Position numbers and translations under genes: made by a program. 35,000 bases of DNA from Botryococcus braunii (Eukaryota > Chlorophyta > Trebouxiophyceae), in contig KV908416.1 in assembly GCA_002005505.1 (NCBI GenBank), forward strand, positions 67,501-102,500, written 5' to 3'. Each line of letters opens with the position of its first letter. Within the stretch, counting starts at the first letter, position 1. The notes under the pieces are model-generated. The model ran no database searches. It was not told the DNA's origin and saw nothing but the letters and a program-made list of their open reading frames with translations. Below are positions 24,881 through 35,000 of this stretch, piece after piece.

Positions 24881-26516
24881 ATACATATGAGCAGCTCTAC
24901 GAGGCTGTCTTAACAAAGGACCGTCACATTGCCATGGATGGCTTCCCGAAAGACAATGACCATTGATGAAGCCGTAACTAGCCATTCGTGGAAGGTCAAG
25001 AAGAGAGCGCAAATAATTTGGCGGGGTGTGGGGAGGGGCCGGGGGAGGGGAGTACCCACAGAAGAATAAGCCTTTGACGTGGCATCGCACTTGCCAGTTC
25101 CTATCAATAAACTCCTCTTAGACAAGGAAGGAAGGATGTATACCGAAAACGCTCCTTTTGGCTATAACTAGGTTACTAACTGCCATGGGCACACCTCCCG
25201 AGTCCACAGGGGGAGGCACATTTTAATGTATTTAAAACTGCAGGCCAATGAGGTGTCACCATGAAGACGTCTGAAATGCTTGACAAATGTAACGAAGACA
25301 TACAGAACTGTACAGGGGCCTACATGAATGGCAGGCACCCCCTCCAATCACCTACAGCACTCGTCAACTTCACTTATTCACCTGGGAGACAACGTTAGCA
25401 GGCGCATCCCAATGCATTTTTGAACGGCAGTGACCACACACGTGTACACTCCGGCCAGCCCCAAGCCGTGAGGAACTTTGCAAGGCCTGCTGATACTGAG
25501 AATGTCAATACCTTAATTAAGAGCTGTATATGACCATTTAGATTACAAATTTATGATGCATGCAGCAATTCTGCCTGCACACACTACCACAAGCTAAGGG
25601 GTCTCTGACTGCAGGCCGCTAAGCCCAATGCTCATATCCTAAAGCATCTTCCTGTGCAAAAAGTAGACAAATTTAAAAACACTGCTGCTCCAAACAACCC
25701 CTTACTTGTTCAGACAGTTGTTGCTGACCCTGGTGGCTCTTTCACTGCTCCGGAGGCTAACCAGTCAGTTGCGGGTGAACTTCTGCTTCTTCCTCACACG
25801 AACTCAGCCCTTTCAAGGGCAGTGGTCAGCTCAAATCCTGTTTTCCAGTAGACCACTGTCAGAACCCCAATAACGTGATAAGAATTTAATGTCCTTCACG
25901 CTCAGGAGTTCAGTGCCTCAAAAGACTCTCGCAGAACCATTGCATCGCTCAAAAACTGATGCAGTGCACCTATTTGCTAACCACTATGAGAGTAACAGCA
26001 CATATAAGGCAGGCAAAGTGGATGAAGTAACCACAGGGGCCATCCCTCTACCACCACCAGCACCACGGTATGACGTGCCTCTTCATGGCCATTGTAAACT
26101 TAGTAGATGTATGTTATGAGAACAATACTACTACTAACGAACCCCCAAACCCTGCTCACAAACTCCTGTTATCAGTAATGCTGTAACGCTCAGGCTTCCC
26201 AAACAAATTGGGGGAATTTTTCCCAAACAATTGACCCTCCCACCAATGGGCACTGTACCAGCCACAGGTAGCTAAATTAGAAGACGGGATCTGCAAGAAC
26301 CCTTTCACCAGCTCACATCATTAAAGAGGTACATGCTCCATAATCTCCTTTCATGCTTCAGCCCCAGATCCTGCCCATCTACATCCATGAACCGTGTATC
26401 CATTGGACCCGTCACAAGAAGGGAAAACAGACAGACTCCAGCGGGGAGAAACGAGATCCACATCCTATTAAGAAAATGGTCTAGTTGTCTCTGATCTAGC
26501 ACTGACATGGACAGAA

Positions 26517-26771
26517 TTAGAGGAGGGATTCCAGGCGCCAGAAGACCAGGGCCAGCATAATGATGCAGACTATTGTAGAGGCGCCGAGGAACATGAGCCA
26601 CGGTCGTTCGCTTTTTTCGACAGCCTTCTTCATAAGGCTCTCGACGTGTACCTCCTTCAATCGCCAAGCATCCTTCACCTCTTCTGCAATTGCCTCTATT
26701 GGCAAGTCGGGCGGGACCAGTACATCCTCCAGAGGTTGCCTGCCTTCCCTCCGATCTGTTTGCCCCGACAT
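26517..26771 (-). CDS. Possible small tail-anchored membrane protein
   Basis: An uninterrupted frame of 84 codons from ATG at 26771 to TAA at 26517. The first 57 residues are charged and probably helical (acidic stretch around IEAIAEEVKD). A single hydrophobic segment follows at about residues 58-79 (LMFLGASTIVCIIMLALVFW), leaving a five-residue tail. That layout is typical of tail-anchored proteins of the secretory or organelle membranes. I do not recognise the family. The frame stays open upstream but runs into a GT/CA microsatellite, so the ATG at 26771 is the first sensible start. It may instead be the last exon of a longer gene: a TTTCTCCCAG-like acceptor lies about 40 bases upstream. 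No homology or expression evidence is available. Confidence 0.45.
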   Translation of the reverse strand: MSGQTDRREGRQPLEDVLVPPDLPIEAIAEEVKDAWRLKEVHVESLMKKAVEKSERPWLMFLGASTIVCIIMLALVFWRLESLL

Positions 26772-27022
26772 CCTCAGAGTCAGCATTGATAGGAATGCCC
26801 TGGGAGAAACCACGGGCTTGGACTTCGGCTTATATGTGGATATGCACGGCAAAAGCAAGGGAGTATGGTGCCACGCAGTTACCACAGTAGTGTCCCAACG
26901 GAACACAAGAAATACTCGAGCGATAACTGGAAATGCAAACGGAAAACATGTACGTGCTTGTGGGCAAATGTGCCCCTCCCTGCGTGCAAATATGCATTTT
27001 TTGTGTGTGGGTGTGTGCGTGT

Positions 27023-27024
<2 letters not shown>

Positions 27025-27065
<41 letters not shown>

Positions 27066-27090
27066 CGCGCGCACACACACGCACACACAC
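27025..27090. repeat. GT-GC-CA alternating tract
   Basis: GT repeats pass into GC repeats (about 27057-27072) and then into CA repeats, so the whole is both alternating purine-pyrimidine and self-complementary. This is a strong Z-DNA or cruciform candidate between two divergently oriented coding regions. Confidence 0.9.
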
Positions 27091-27255
27091 GCAAGCGCGC
27101 ACATGTACTTTAGTACAGGAGGTGCAGGGGCTCCAGCTGCAGTACTGAAACCGATATAGCAAAAGTTCATATAGCGTTCTTAATTTAAAGTAAAGACCTC
27201 AATGACCAGCCATGGTCAAACCCTCACAAGCAGTGGTCTGCGGCAAGTTGCCATC

Positions 27256-27283
27256 CCAATAGGAAGCAGGAAAAGTATAAAAG
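27256..27283 (+). promoter_or_regulatory. CCAAT and TATA-like promoter elements
   Basis: CCAAT at 27256-27260 is followed by TATAAAAG at 27276-27283. The only supported plus-strand gene downstream is the HAD phosphatase, whose ATG is about 430 bases away. That implies a long leader, a leader intron or an additional upstream exon. The CCAAT box is much closer to the TATA box than usual, so only the TATA element is at all persuasive. Confidence 0.45.
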
Positions 27284-27712
27284 GGTCGGGCATATAGACA
27301 TTCCGCAAAGCATCTTAGATATAATATCTAACAAAATTTAGACAATTCCAACTAGATTCGGGGTTGGTACAAAAATAGGACAGCGATCTGTACTGCAAAT
27401 ACGGCATGGACACGTGTGCCCAAATGGAACCACATGCAAATAACGTAAACACAGTACAATCCATGACCAAGCAGCGGGATCGTTGGACTGATCTCAGCTC
27501 CTATGAGAGGACCTAGCACAGGGACCGCAACATTCCTCCCAATTGTGTCAGAATTGAATTTTGCAGTAATTCAGAAATCAAACCGCAGACAACCTTGGTT
27601 ATCATCTGTCAAAACACGACAATTCAACGTACTGCTGGAGTACGGACCGGAGAATCTCGGTGCCACCCCGGGGTATTGGTAATCCGATACAATAAGAAAC
27701 AACAGAAACAAG

Positions 27713-30700
27713 ATGACAACGCTTCAAGCTCCATTGTCAGTATCAGGAACGGGGTCGCCCAGCGAATCTCAACGGCGAAAACCCGAACGGCAGATCTGCT
27801 TTAGCGACCTTGACGGGACTCTGGTTCATTATTTGGAAGAAGAAGGTTCTTGGTCCACTCAAATTGGACCTTCCGTTACGCCCAATTGTTCGCTATGGGT
27901 AGAAAAGGTATTATTCCCGAGTAGCGTTGCATGCATCGAGCATCCACAGCGTTCGTAACACCAGCGACAAGCTTCTGATGAATTTCATTATTGTCTGGTC
28001 AGGCCACAGGACAAAAACACAAAGTGCTCCATCTGCCACCATCGACCACTGGCGCACAGGTGAACAGAAGCAGAGGGCAGTGGCTGTCTAGTTTCAGGAA
28101 TTAATTCATCGTGCCTTAATGCAACATGTACATGACATTGCCCTTAGGCATAAAATTTCATTTTCATGTCTCATGCCTATGTTTGCTTAAAGGAGAAGTT
28201 ACTCTCATCTACACCCATAGCCAGATTTTCCAAGCAGAGCACAAATGAGATTAGGTAATCATCTAGAATAAAAAGTGAAGCACCATGGCAGCAAGGTAAT
28301 AGTTTGTGAATTGCCATGGTCTAACTCCGCATGTCTAAGGTTCACAAGACCTTCTACTGTTCTGAAAGGCCCCAACATGGTTAAAAAATAGTGAGCGCAA
28401 TGTGGCTCTCATCTAGGGCACAACCATACAAACCAAAAGAAGCACCAAGGGCCTTTCCCGGTCTGCATGCAGGGCCTTATATCAACGAAAACATTGACAG
28501 AGCTGGCGGGCCTGAGAGCCCAAGGGGTGTTGCTGGTCCTAATAACCGGGGCGCGATCAGCAACTTTGCTCCAAAGGCTGCCATTTCTTCCGGCGGCTGA
28601 TGCCTATGTTTGTGAGAATGGGGGTCGCATCTTCTACTCTGGGAGTGAGCTTCCAACTGCATGCCCTCTGACTGAGGACATGGACTGGCGAAAGTCCCTG
28701 ACAGCTGCAGGTGCTTGCCCACCTAGCACCTCTCACGGCCTCGTTGATCCACAGTGGTCATACAGGCACACACAAAACAACATGTACGTATATGACACAC
28801 AGTGTACATACTACCTGAATGTAGAGGGGGTGAAGGGGTGGGGTTCCTCCCTTGCCTTACTAATGCAAGATCTCAATTGAGTAGAGTGCTGAGCGATGCA
28901 TGGCTGCATGAATGTCATGTTTATCAGAGCCAGCGGGGGTGTTGTGTCTCTGCAGGACCCCCCCAGCAAGATGGGATGCCCCCAGAGAAGCGTACGGGGC
29001 CCCTCTGGCAGTGCTACTGCAAGTTATTGGAGCAGGGGTGGAAAGTGGATGCAAACGCCTACACCACTGACTTCCGGTGGGTGACCTCCACTTGGGAGAT
29101 GGCGTCTCTAAAATATGTTGGAGCCCAAAACCTTATTTTGAAGCATTAGGAGAAAGGGTTTCGTAACTGCTTCAACCAGAAGGTATCAGTGAACCAATTG
29201 TACTCTGAGTCCTGGCCAAGACAGGGCTTTACACCACAGAGGGTAGGTCAAGGGTCTCTGGTAAAATTCAGGGAACGAGACTCCACTCTAACAACCCCCC
29301 CAACCCCCCCAAAAAACACAGCAGGAAATAAAGGAGGGGTGAGACGCACTCGCTGAAGAGATAAGGGAACCATCAACATTAAGAGATGCGGGAATTTGTA
29401 TAAATGAGATCGGTGCATGAGGGTTTCTGGCTCCCAACGGTGGGGATGGGGGGGGGTTCTTTGTTTGTTTTGGGAAGCTGCGGGTCAGGTGGTTGTGTGA
29501 TATCCGGGTTGGGGAGTTTGCTGTGCAAGTTGGTGCGCGAGACCTTTCATATTGTTGCGAGGATCGCGCTAAAACAAAAAGGATCAATCAAAACTTTTTG
29601 AGTGCACACACTGAATCACCGAGCACGTGATGAGGAACGGGCGGAGGCTTTATTTCTGACTTGGTTGCCATGCACATCTCCCATCATTGGACGAATCCAA
29701 AGTGTGCTCACCACCGCCTGCAAATGAGCTGGGCAAGACATTTGACCGGTTCATGCAATGTACTGGGAACTCCCACAAGATCGTATTTGTGTAGATTTTC
29801 AGGGCAACTTTCTTCCTTTTGAGTCGGGACAGTCCTGATCGTGGCAGATTTCGGGCTGAAATGTGATCTCGCGGGAGTTCCCCAATTGTACGGAGTCGAT
29901 CATGCACTGCCGTGAGAAAAATCGAGGACTCGAGAAAAATCGGGGGTTGTGCAGGGTGAGAGTGGGACAGGGAGAGTACAGTCGTGAAAATCTGGAAAAA
30001 ACGCTGAGCACATTGCCAGAAGGACTGGCGTCTTCCTTCAACCTGGGCATGGCTGACGTCTACCCTGCTGCCAGTGGAAAGAAGAATGCGGCTATGTACC
30101 TGATGCGCCACTTTGGAACCCATGCCGATTCCTGCTGTTTCCTGTGTGATGACGACAATGACATTGGTATGACTCCGTTCATGCCGTTATAAAGAGTTTC
30201 TGTGGTTTTGTCACGTAACACATCCTTGCCACCCCCCCTCTCCCGCACGAGCGCAGCGTGCGCGAGGGAGCGAGGGGAGGGGGTGGGGGTGGATTGGGAC
30301 ACAAGGGGAAGGGGGAGAAAAGGGAGCATGTCTCCATATTGCATACTTTTGGGCACAGGTGGGGCTTCATCAGGAAAATTGCTCCCATTTCCTATTCCTT
30401 TGAATAGATATCAGAAGTTATGCTCGAGCCATATGATCTACGGAAAGGAGAATGAGGTGGAGCCGATTACCATGACCAATGTCCATCATAGCTGCCTGTA
30501 CGTGCAGAGTCCAGCGATTTCTTTGCGGTGGGGGTTTATGGTCATTTTGGTGTGGAATTGCAACTAACGCATTTGGGATGCACCACGGTGGGGCTGCAGA
30601 GCTGGCAGAGGCGGTGGGCAAGGTGTTTGTGGTAAGCACCACTGCCGAAACCATGCGGAAGGTTGCTCTCGCGAACCCTGACAAGTACATCATGCCTACA

Positions 30701-30959
30701 AAGGGCGGAACCAGGGCAACAGAGGAGGCCTTGGAGAAGGTGAAGGGTGCGTCCCAACTCCCTGCTAATTCGTCAATCCTTCACCCTGCCATCCAAATCG
30801 CATGCCCAGCGTAGGAAATACAAGAGATGTGTAGTGTGTCTCCTGTTTCTCTCTGTCCGTTTCTTGTGTCCAGAAGTTCACATCGCTCCTCCCTCCAACC
30901 CGCCTTCACTTGCTGTGCCCGCCCCGAGTGGCCCTCCTCTCCCGGGGGGAAATTCATGA
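27713..30959 (+). CDS. HAD-superfamily phosphatase, sucrose-phosphatase-like (6 exons)
   Basis: Probable Mg2+-dependent phosphatase of the HAD IIB/Cof (S6PP-like) group; substrate unknown. Exons: 27713-27907, 28473-28710, 28957 or one base earlier (28956) to 29076, 29982-30166, 30600-30746, 30874-30959. With 28956 the joins total 972 nt, or 323 aa plus TGA, phases 0,1,2,1,1. Motif I DLDGT at residues 32-36 (nucleophile Asp32, Asp34), motif II ITGAR at 89-93, cap-domain ENGG at 113-116, motif III SGKKNA at 216-221 (Lys), motif IV CDDDND at 240-245. Motifs III and IV are on exon 4, and the exon 5 start (ELAEAVGKVFVV) continues motif IV smoothly. Weak points: the exon 1-2 link looks short, since the protein-like VLFPSS just after the donor lies in the intron and a microexon may be missed. 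The Pro-rich last exon is chosen by splice site and phase only; reading through exon 5 would instead stop at 30814. Confidence 0.87.
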
Positions 30960-31219
30960 CAGGATGGGACGACTAAGCAAGGCTAGGTCAACGCAAGCCT
31001 TGGGGAAAACTCCCCTTTGCATCATTATGCTTGCGATGGCGTGATGCACTCTTTAAAAGTCGGTAGTTAAGGCGTTGTTGCATTCATTTAACCTGTAGTT
31101 TGACGTGTCTGGAGTGTTTCTAAACGGCAGAAATGGACATGATGATACGCAGGGTCCTCCTGTTGGTTGTGCTGCACCCTCAATGGGGCTTTTGGGTGGG
31201 TGGTGCCACAGATTTTGTT

Positions 31220-31388
31220 GGAACCTTCCAGCTTGGATGACACAAGACAGCCTGTACAGCCTACGCGCAGATTGAGCACCAAGCGCATCTTGGGCTACGG
31301 CTCAACAGCAAACGATGTCAGTGGGGAAAGGGAGTATGTGGACGTCAGAAACTGGTCAGAAAGTACCGTCTCGAAGGGAAGGAGCTAG
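31220..31388 (+). CDS. Possible terminal exon of an unidentified gene
   Basis: The plus-strand frame ending at TAG 31386-31388 reads like ordinary protein (RRLSTKRILGYGS followed by an acidic/basic mix), and AG acceptors with pyrimidine-containing upstream sequence lie near 31219 and 31251. The phase does not join sensibly to the last exon of the HAD gene, and I find no upstream partner. It may be an alternative 3' exon, a separate small gene or chance. Confidence 0.2.
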
Positions 31389-31659
31389 AGAGTAAATAAG
31401 TGTACAATAATGATTCTTTTATTGGCTGAGCAAGTACATCAGGATGTTTGCAAAAATGGATTGAGGAAGAGTGGCAGAGCACCCCCAACGCTCTTGTATT
31501 AAGTTCTGAATAGCCCTTGCGAAAGAAGTGCATGAACAACTAACAGGTGTGAAAAGTAACTTTGTTTGGCTGACCGAGCAACAGAATCAGGTGTCTGAAT
31601 ATCGGATAGTGGGAGAAAGCAAGAAACCAGAGAACATAGAACACTCTTGTTATAAGAAT

Positions 31660-32105
31660 GTCCAAGCAGCCCCTGAAGGCAGCTTGTGCGAAAGGCGGAC
31701 AAATCTTTTGCAGATCTGTTAATTGTCTGCACGACAGCTTTCAGCAAAAATTTGGTTGTGGGCGCTTAATTTGCGTGCTACCACAGATCTAGGCCACCTG
31801 ACGAAGTTGATCCCACGTCAAGTAGATTTAGGATGCCAACAATGTTGCCCAAGGGAGAGCATGAGGATGCTAATAAATCACTACCGAGGGGGAGAAGCAG
31901 AGAACACAAAGGGCTCCCTACGCGTTGAGTCGCAAACAAGCCCCTTAAATTAGCTTGTGCGGAGTATGCACATGGACTTGCGAAATGTGCTAGGTTACCT
32001 GACCTCAATTGACCAAAGTTTACCTGACCTCAATTGACCATAGTTTGCAAAGTTGGGTGTGCACGCTTGATTGGCATTCCACCACAGGTTCAGGCCACCT
32101 CAGGA
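31660..32105. repeat. Degenerate 270-300-bp tandem duplication
   Basis: Blocks at about 31663-31690 (AGCAGCCCCTGAAGGCAGCT) and about 31755-31803 (CTACCACAGATCTAGGCCAC) have diverged counterparts in the same order at about 31933-31961 (CAAGCCCCTTAAATTAGCTT) and about 32051-32103 (TTCCACCACAGGTTCAGGCC). Order and spacing are kept while the sequence has drifted, so this is an old duplication later interrupted by the 25-bp repeat. Confidence 0.55.
31997..32046. repeat. 25-bp tandem repeat, two units
   Basis: ACCTGACCTCAATTGACCA occurs at 31997 and 32022, a period of 25 bases. The second unit differs from the first by A to T in CCAAAG versus CCATAG. It lies inside the second copy of the older, larger duplication. 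Confidence 0.85.
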
Positions 32106-32294
32106 CGCTATTTCAATATGAAATACAAGTTGGAACGTGAACAAAGTCGTATGTAGCCTCAACGTGACATTGAGGTAATGCAGCAGAAACTCGTACCATT
32201 GTGGATCTGGAGGCACAGACAGAGATTAATCAAGCAGGACCCTATGGGAGGAAAAAAACACAAAATGCGCGCGTGCGCACACAAACATGAGCGT

Positions 32295-32496
<202 letters not shown>

Positions 32497-34195
32497 CGAA
32501 ATGGTAATAGTAGAAGTTCATGAGCAGGAAAGTGACGACTTCTGGTGAACAAGAGCTGCTGAGTGTCGCAATGCACGAACCTGAGGTAAGCATTCTACTT
32601 CTGTCGGTGAAACGCTTAAATGCTGCATCACATCCTAAAACGGACGGGGAAAAGGAGACTGAAATGAAATCTCGTGTTGTTGAAGGACTGAGTACCCCTG
32701 GCAATGCTCGACGAATGTAACGGCCTGCGATGCAGAGGAAAAGAAGACCCCCGGTGGATGGGATTTGTTCCTTAACCACTGAATGCCTCGGCTTAGACCC
32801 CGAATGCCTTGGGGAAGGATGTGGAAGTAGCCTCGGGTGCTCCCGGCCTTGTTTCTAGACAATGGAAAAGGGCACACGAGAAGATAAGCCCCCCTCCCCC
32901 TGGGTGGAAAAGGAAGGGGGGGGGGGATCTCGCGGGCTCCTTGCAAGGTAGAGTCAGTGAGAGCAAGAAGGCAAGAAGCAAAAGAAAGCCTTGGCTACGT
33001 GTTTGCCTTCTGAGCCGGACAGCACCGCTTCGCTACTGTCAACTAGAATTGCCATACATAAATGCCTTATGATGATCGAGGAGGGAACCCACAATCTCAA
33101 TCTCTGTGGTTCGTCTTGGCATTGTTCTCAACCTTATCTTGAGAGGGCCGGGTATGGAGGGGATGAAGCGATATTGAGCTCAGCCTGCAGTCACGTCTAA
33201 GAAAGGAATAATGCACGAGATCCTCCAACTGTCTCAGCCATGACTGAGTCTGTGCGGAGGAGACACCCGTGGGCGGAAAGTCCTACTACATTTGCCTGCA
33301 TGTGTTCCGTCTGTGGTTGAACACGGCAGTCAGCCTCGCAATTGTAGTTAGCCAAGGGATGCCTTCACGATGAGACTGCCTGCTTGTTCCGGACGGTGAA
33401 GGGGCCCTTTTCGTGGCAAAGCGACGACTCGAGGAGGAAGCAGGGAGTCCTATGATCCTTACCCTGCTAAAACAAGGAGCCGAAGCCCGTACCACCAGAA
33501 ATTCAGCACTGTCATGAGGCTATTGCTAGAGTAGTTCACGACTAATGGTCAACTGGTCTATTTTTGCTCCTCCAGTGTTGCAATACTTTATGTCGCCATA
33601 GGAGGAGGGAGTGCGGTGGATGTTGGACTTCAATGCAGGGGAAATTTTTTATTATTTATTTATTTAATTTTAAAAAAAGTGCCCGAAAAAAATTAGGTTG
33701 GGGTTTTGCGAGGGACGTTTGGTAGAAATTGGTATTGGGAAAGGTCTTAATCTCGGGCACCCGCGCCAAAAGACAACAGCATTGTGGGGTCAGAGAAAGG
33801 GGGAGGGTTAAGCTCAGGAGGGGAGGGAGGCATGCCTCGTTCACGTCGTTCTTCCTCCTTCTTCTTCTTTGCTTCGCGCGGATCATCCCCAGTGTCTTGG
33901 TTCCAGCTAGCCCACCAGTTCACAACGCCTCCAACAGCACCTATTCAAAGCCACCTAACAACCCTCAACCTTCACGCTTCCATCCCAACACAGCGGTTTC
34001 TTTAACTTCCAATTGTCTGCGAATCTGTATCCCCGGAAAATCTACCTCCACATACCACGGATACGTCCACAGCTCTTTACTCGGGTATATTTTGCATATA
34101 TAGCGACGACATGTACAGGGCACGGTGAAGGGGAGATGATGGAAGACATCTGAAACAAGCAGCCGTTAGTGGGTGAAGCTGAGAGTAGGAGGCAC

Positions 34196-35000
34196 CTCCA
34201 ACAAGAGTGCGGGTCGTGTTCTTTGTTGTAGCCCACCAGCCGCCTTGCCCGCCTTCGGAGCCCGACATACCAAGGCTAGCAGCATCAGCAGCCACTATGT
34301 CGGCAATATTCTCGTCCGCATGACCGTAGTACTCCTCCCGATCATCTGGCCCTCCCTTCTTAGGTCCCTCTTGAACGTGCAGCCCCACCTGACCACACAG
34401 ATGTCGCTATTTGTTCTGGCTTTCCACAAAAGCTCCATGGCCAAGCATCTGAACCCCTTTTTACTGGCCCTCCTCAAGTGGGCAGCCAAATCGGACACGA
34501 CATGTGACATGTGACATGGGTCGCTCGGCTCATCACACATTGTTCCGAGCAACAGCGAGTAACATCAGCTCCACCATCCTGCTACCGTCAACAGCTTTTT
34601 TCTTCCCCCCCTTAATGTAGTTTTTTGTTAGTTAGGGGGGGGGGGAGGGGAGGGGAGGGGGGCAAGTATCGTGCAGGCACCTGCTTTGTGAGAGGGTTGG
34701 CAGAGCCGTCAGGAAGGTGGTGTGTGTCGTAGGGCGGCAGGGTGTCCTGGTTAATCTGGGCGGTCTCCATTTCGCCTTCTGGGATCGAGGACAGAGCCCA
34801 GGCTCGCGTCAAAGCTTTCCGCTCCTCTTCAACGTTCCCGCCCTCTCCTTCCTCGGCAGCCTGTCGTTGATCATTGCTCTTCTTCTTCTCCCCCTGCTTG
34901 CCACAGGCCAGAAGAATGTAAGCTGCCAGATGGCTAACTTTTCCACCAGTGTTTTAGAGATGGCATTAAACCTGAAAGATGACCCGCTGCATGATGTTCT
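34196..35000 (-). CDS. Unidentified gene, two exons, runs off the right edge
   Basis: Exon x is 34681-34893: 71 codons, AAGCAG acceptor and CAG|GTGCCT donor, phase 0 at both ends. Exon y begins at 34388 after a GGTCAG acceptor, also phase 0, and continues to a GGAG|GTGCC donor at 34196 or, if not spliced there, to a stop at 34077. Exon x starts Lys/Glu-rich (GEKKKSNDQRQ), then reads LTRAWALSSIPEGEMETAQ and a Pro/His/Asp-rich stretch. Exon y contains acidic PDDREEYYGHADENIADIV and a Gly/Trp-rich segment. Matching phase, splice sites and ordinary composition support a real gene. No catalytic motif, signal peptide or membrane segment is visible, and I do not recognise the family. The start codon and upstream exons lie beyond the window. 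Confidence 0.5.
34635..34662. repeat. G-run cluster, quadruplex candidate
   Basis: Runs of 12, 4, 4 and 6 G residues are separated by single A residues on the plus strand. They meet the usual four-tract pattern for a G-quadruplex. The tract lies in the intron between the two exons of the minus-strand gene, where the transcript would be C-rich. Confidence 0.85.

Larger units (their letters stand above)
23434..26516. other. Intergenic spacer right of SDR-B
   Basis: No supported gene. The first few hundred bases should contain the SDR-B promoter, but I see no clear TATA box. The spacer includes a 22-bp minisatellite at 24411-24523, a 33-bp tandem duplication at 24750-24815 and a 24-bp palindrome at 24857-24880. 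Open frames here (for example 24730-24966 and 25654-25851 on plus) are short, cross repeats and show no recognisable domains. Confidence 0.55.
26772..27712. other. Spacer between the small membrane protein and the HAD gene
   Basis: It holds a Z-DNA-prone alternating tract at 27025-27090 and a TATA/CCAAT-like promoter at 27256-27283. The rest is unassigned; part of it is presumably the 5' leader, or a leader intron, of the HAD phosphatase gene. Confidence 0.5.

Overview
The window is nuclear DNA of an intron-rich eukaryote. Every credible host gene is split by GT-AG introns, intergenic distances are long, microsatellites are abundant, and a chromodomain-bearing Ty3/Gypsy LTR retrotransposon is present. 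The HAD phosphatase and the style of the SDR proteins would suit an alga or another photosynthetic protist, but nothing here fixes the taxon. I saw no prokaryotic signal such as operons, Shine-Dalgarno sites or CRISPR.

Layout. 1-3781: no convincing gene; a 252-bp G-rich tandem duplication, a polypurine tract, short tandem repeats and a perfect palindrome. 3782-15262 (minus): a seven-exon short-chain dehydrogenase/reductase gene, SDR-A, 333 aa, complete. Its intron 2 has been stretched to about 6.7 kb by a 6,030-bp LTR retrotransposon (8478-14507, plus strand, so antisense to the host gene). The LTRs differ at one base in 261 and the target duplication is TCCCT. The element is young but defective: gag is frameshifted and the integrase core has an internal deletion. 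15263-19887: spacer with a 115-bp direct repeat and an unusual concentration of perfect palindromes and long hairpins. 19888-23433 (minus): SDR-B, a tandem paralogue with seven exons of exactly the same lengths and phases as SDR-A, also 333 aa, about 71% identical by hand alignment. 23434-26516: spacer with a 22-bp minisatellite, a 33-bp duplication and another palindrome. 26517-26771 (minus): a possible 84-aa tail-anchored membrane protein. 27713-30959 (plus): a six-exon HAD-superfamily phosphatase related to the sucrose-phosphatase-like (IIB/Cof) group, about 323 aa, with a TATA/CCAAT-like promoter upstream. 30960-34195: mostly repeats. 34196-35000 (minus): two exons of an unidentified gene that runs off the right edge.

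The two SDR genes are a clear duplicated pair, presumably NADP(H)-dependent oxidoreductases of the retinol-dehydrogenase-like group. No functional link to the phosphatase is visible. The most unexpected property of the sequence is its content of long perfect palindromes outside the simple repeats: seven of 20 bp or more, against roughly 0.03 expected by chance, plus several long-armed hairpins. All exon joins were made by hand from splice sites, phase and paralogue comparison; no database search was possible.
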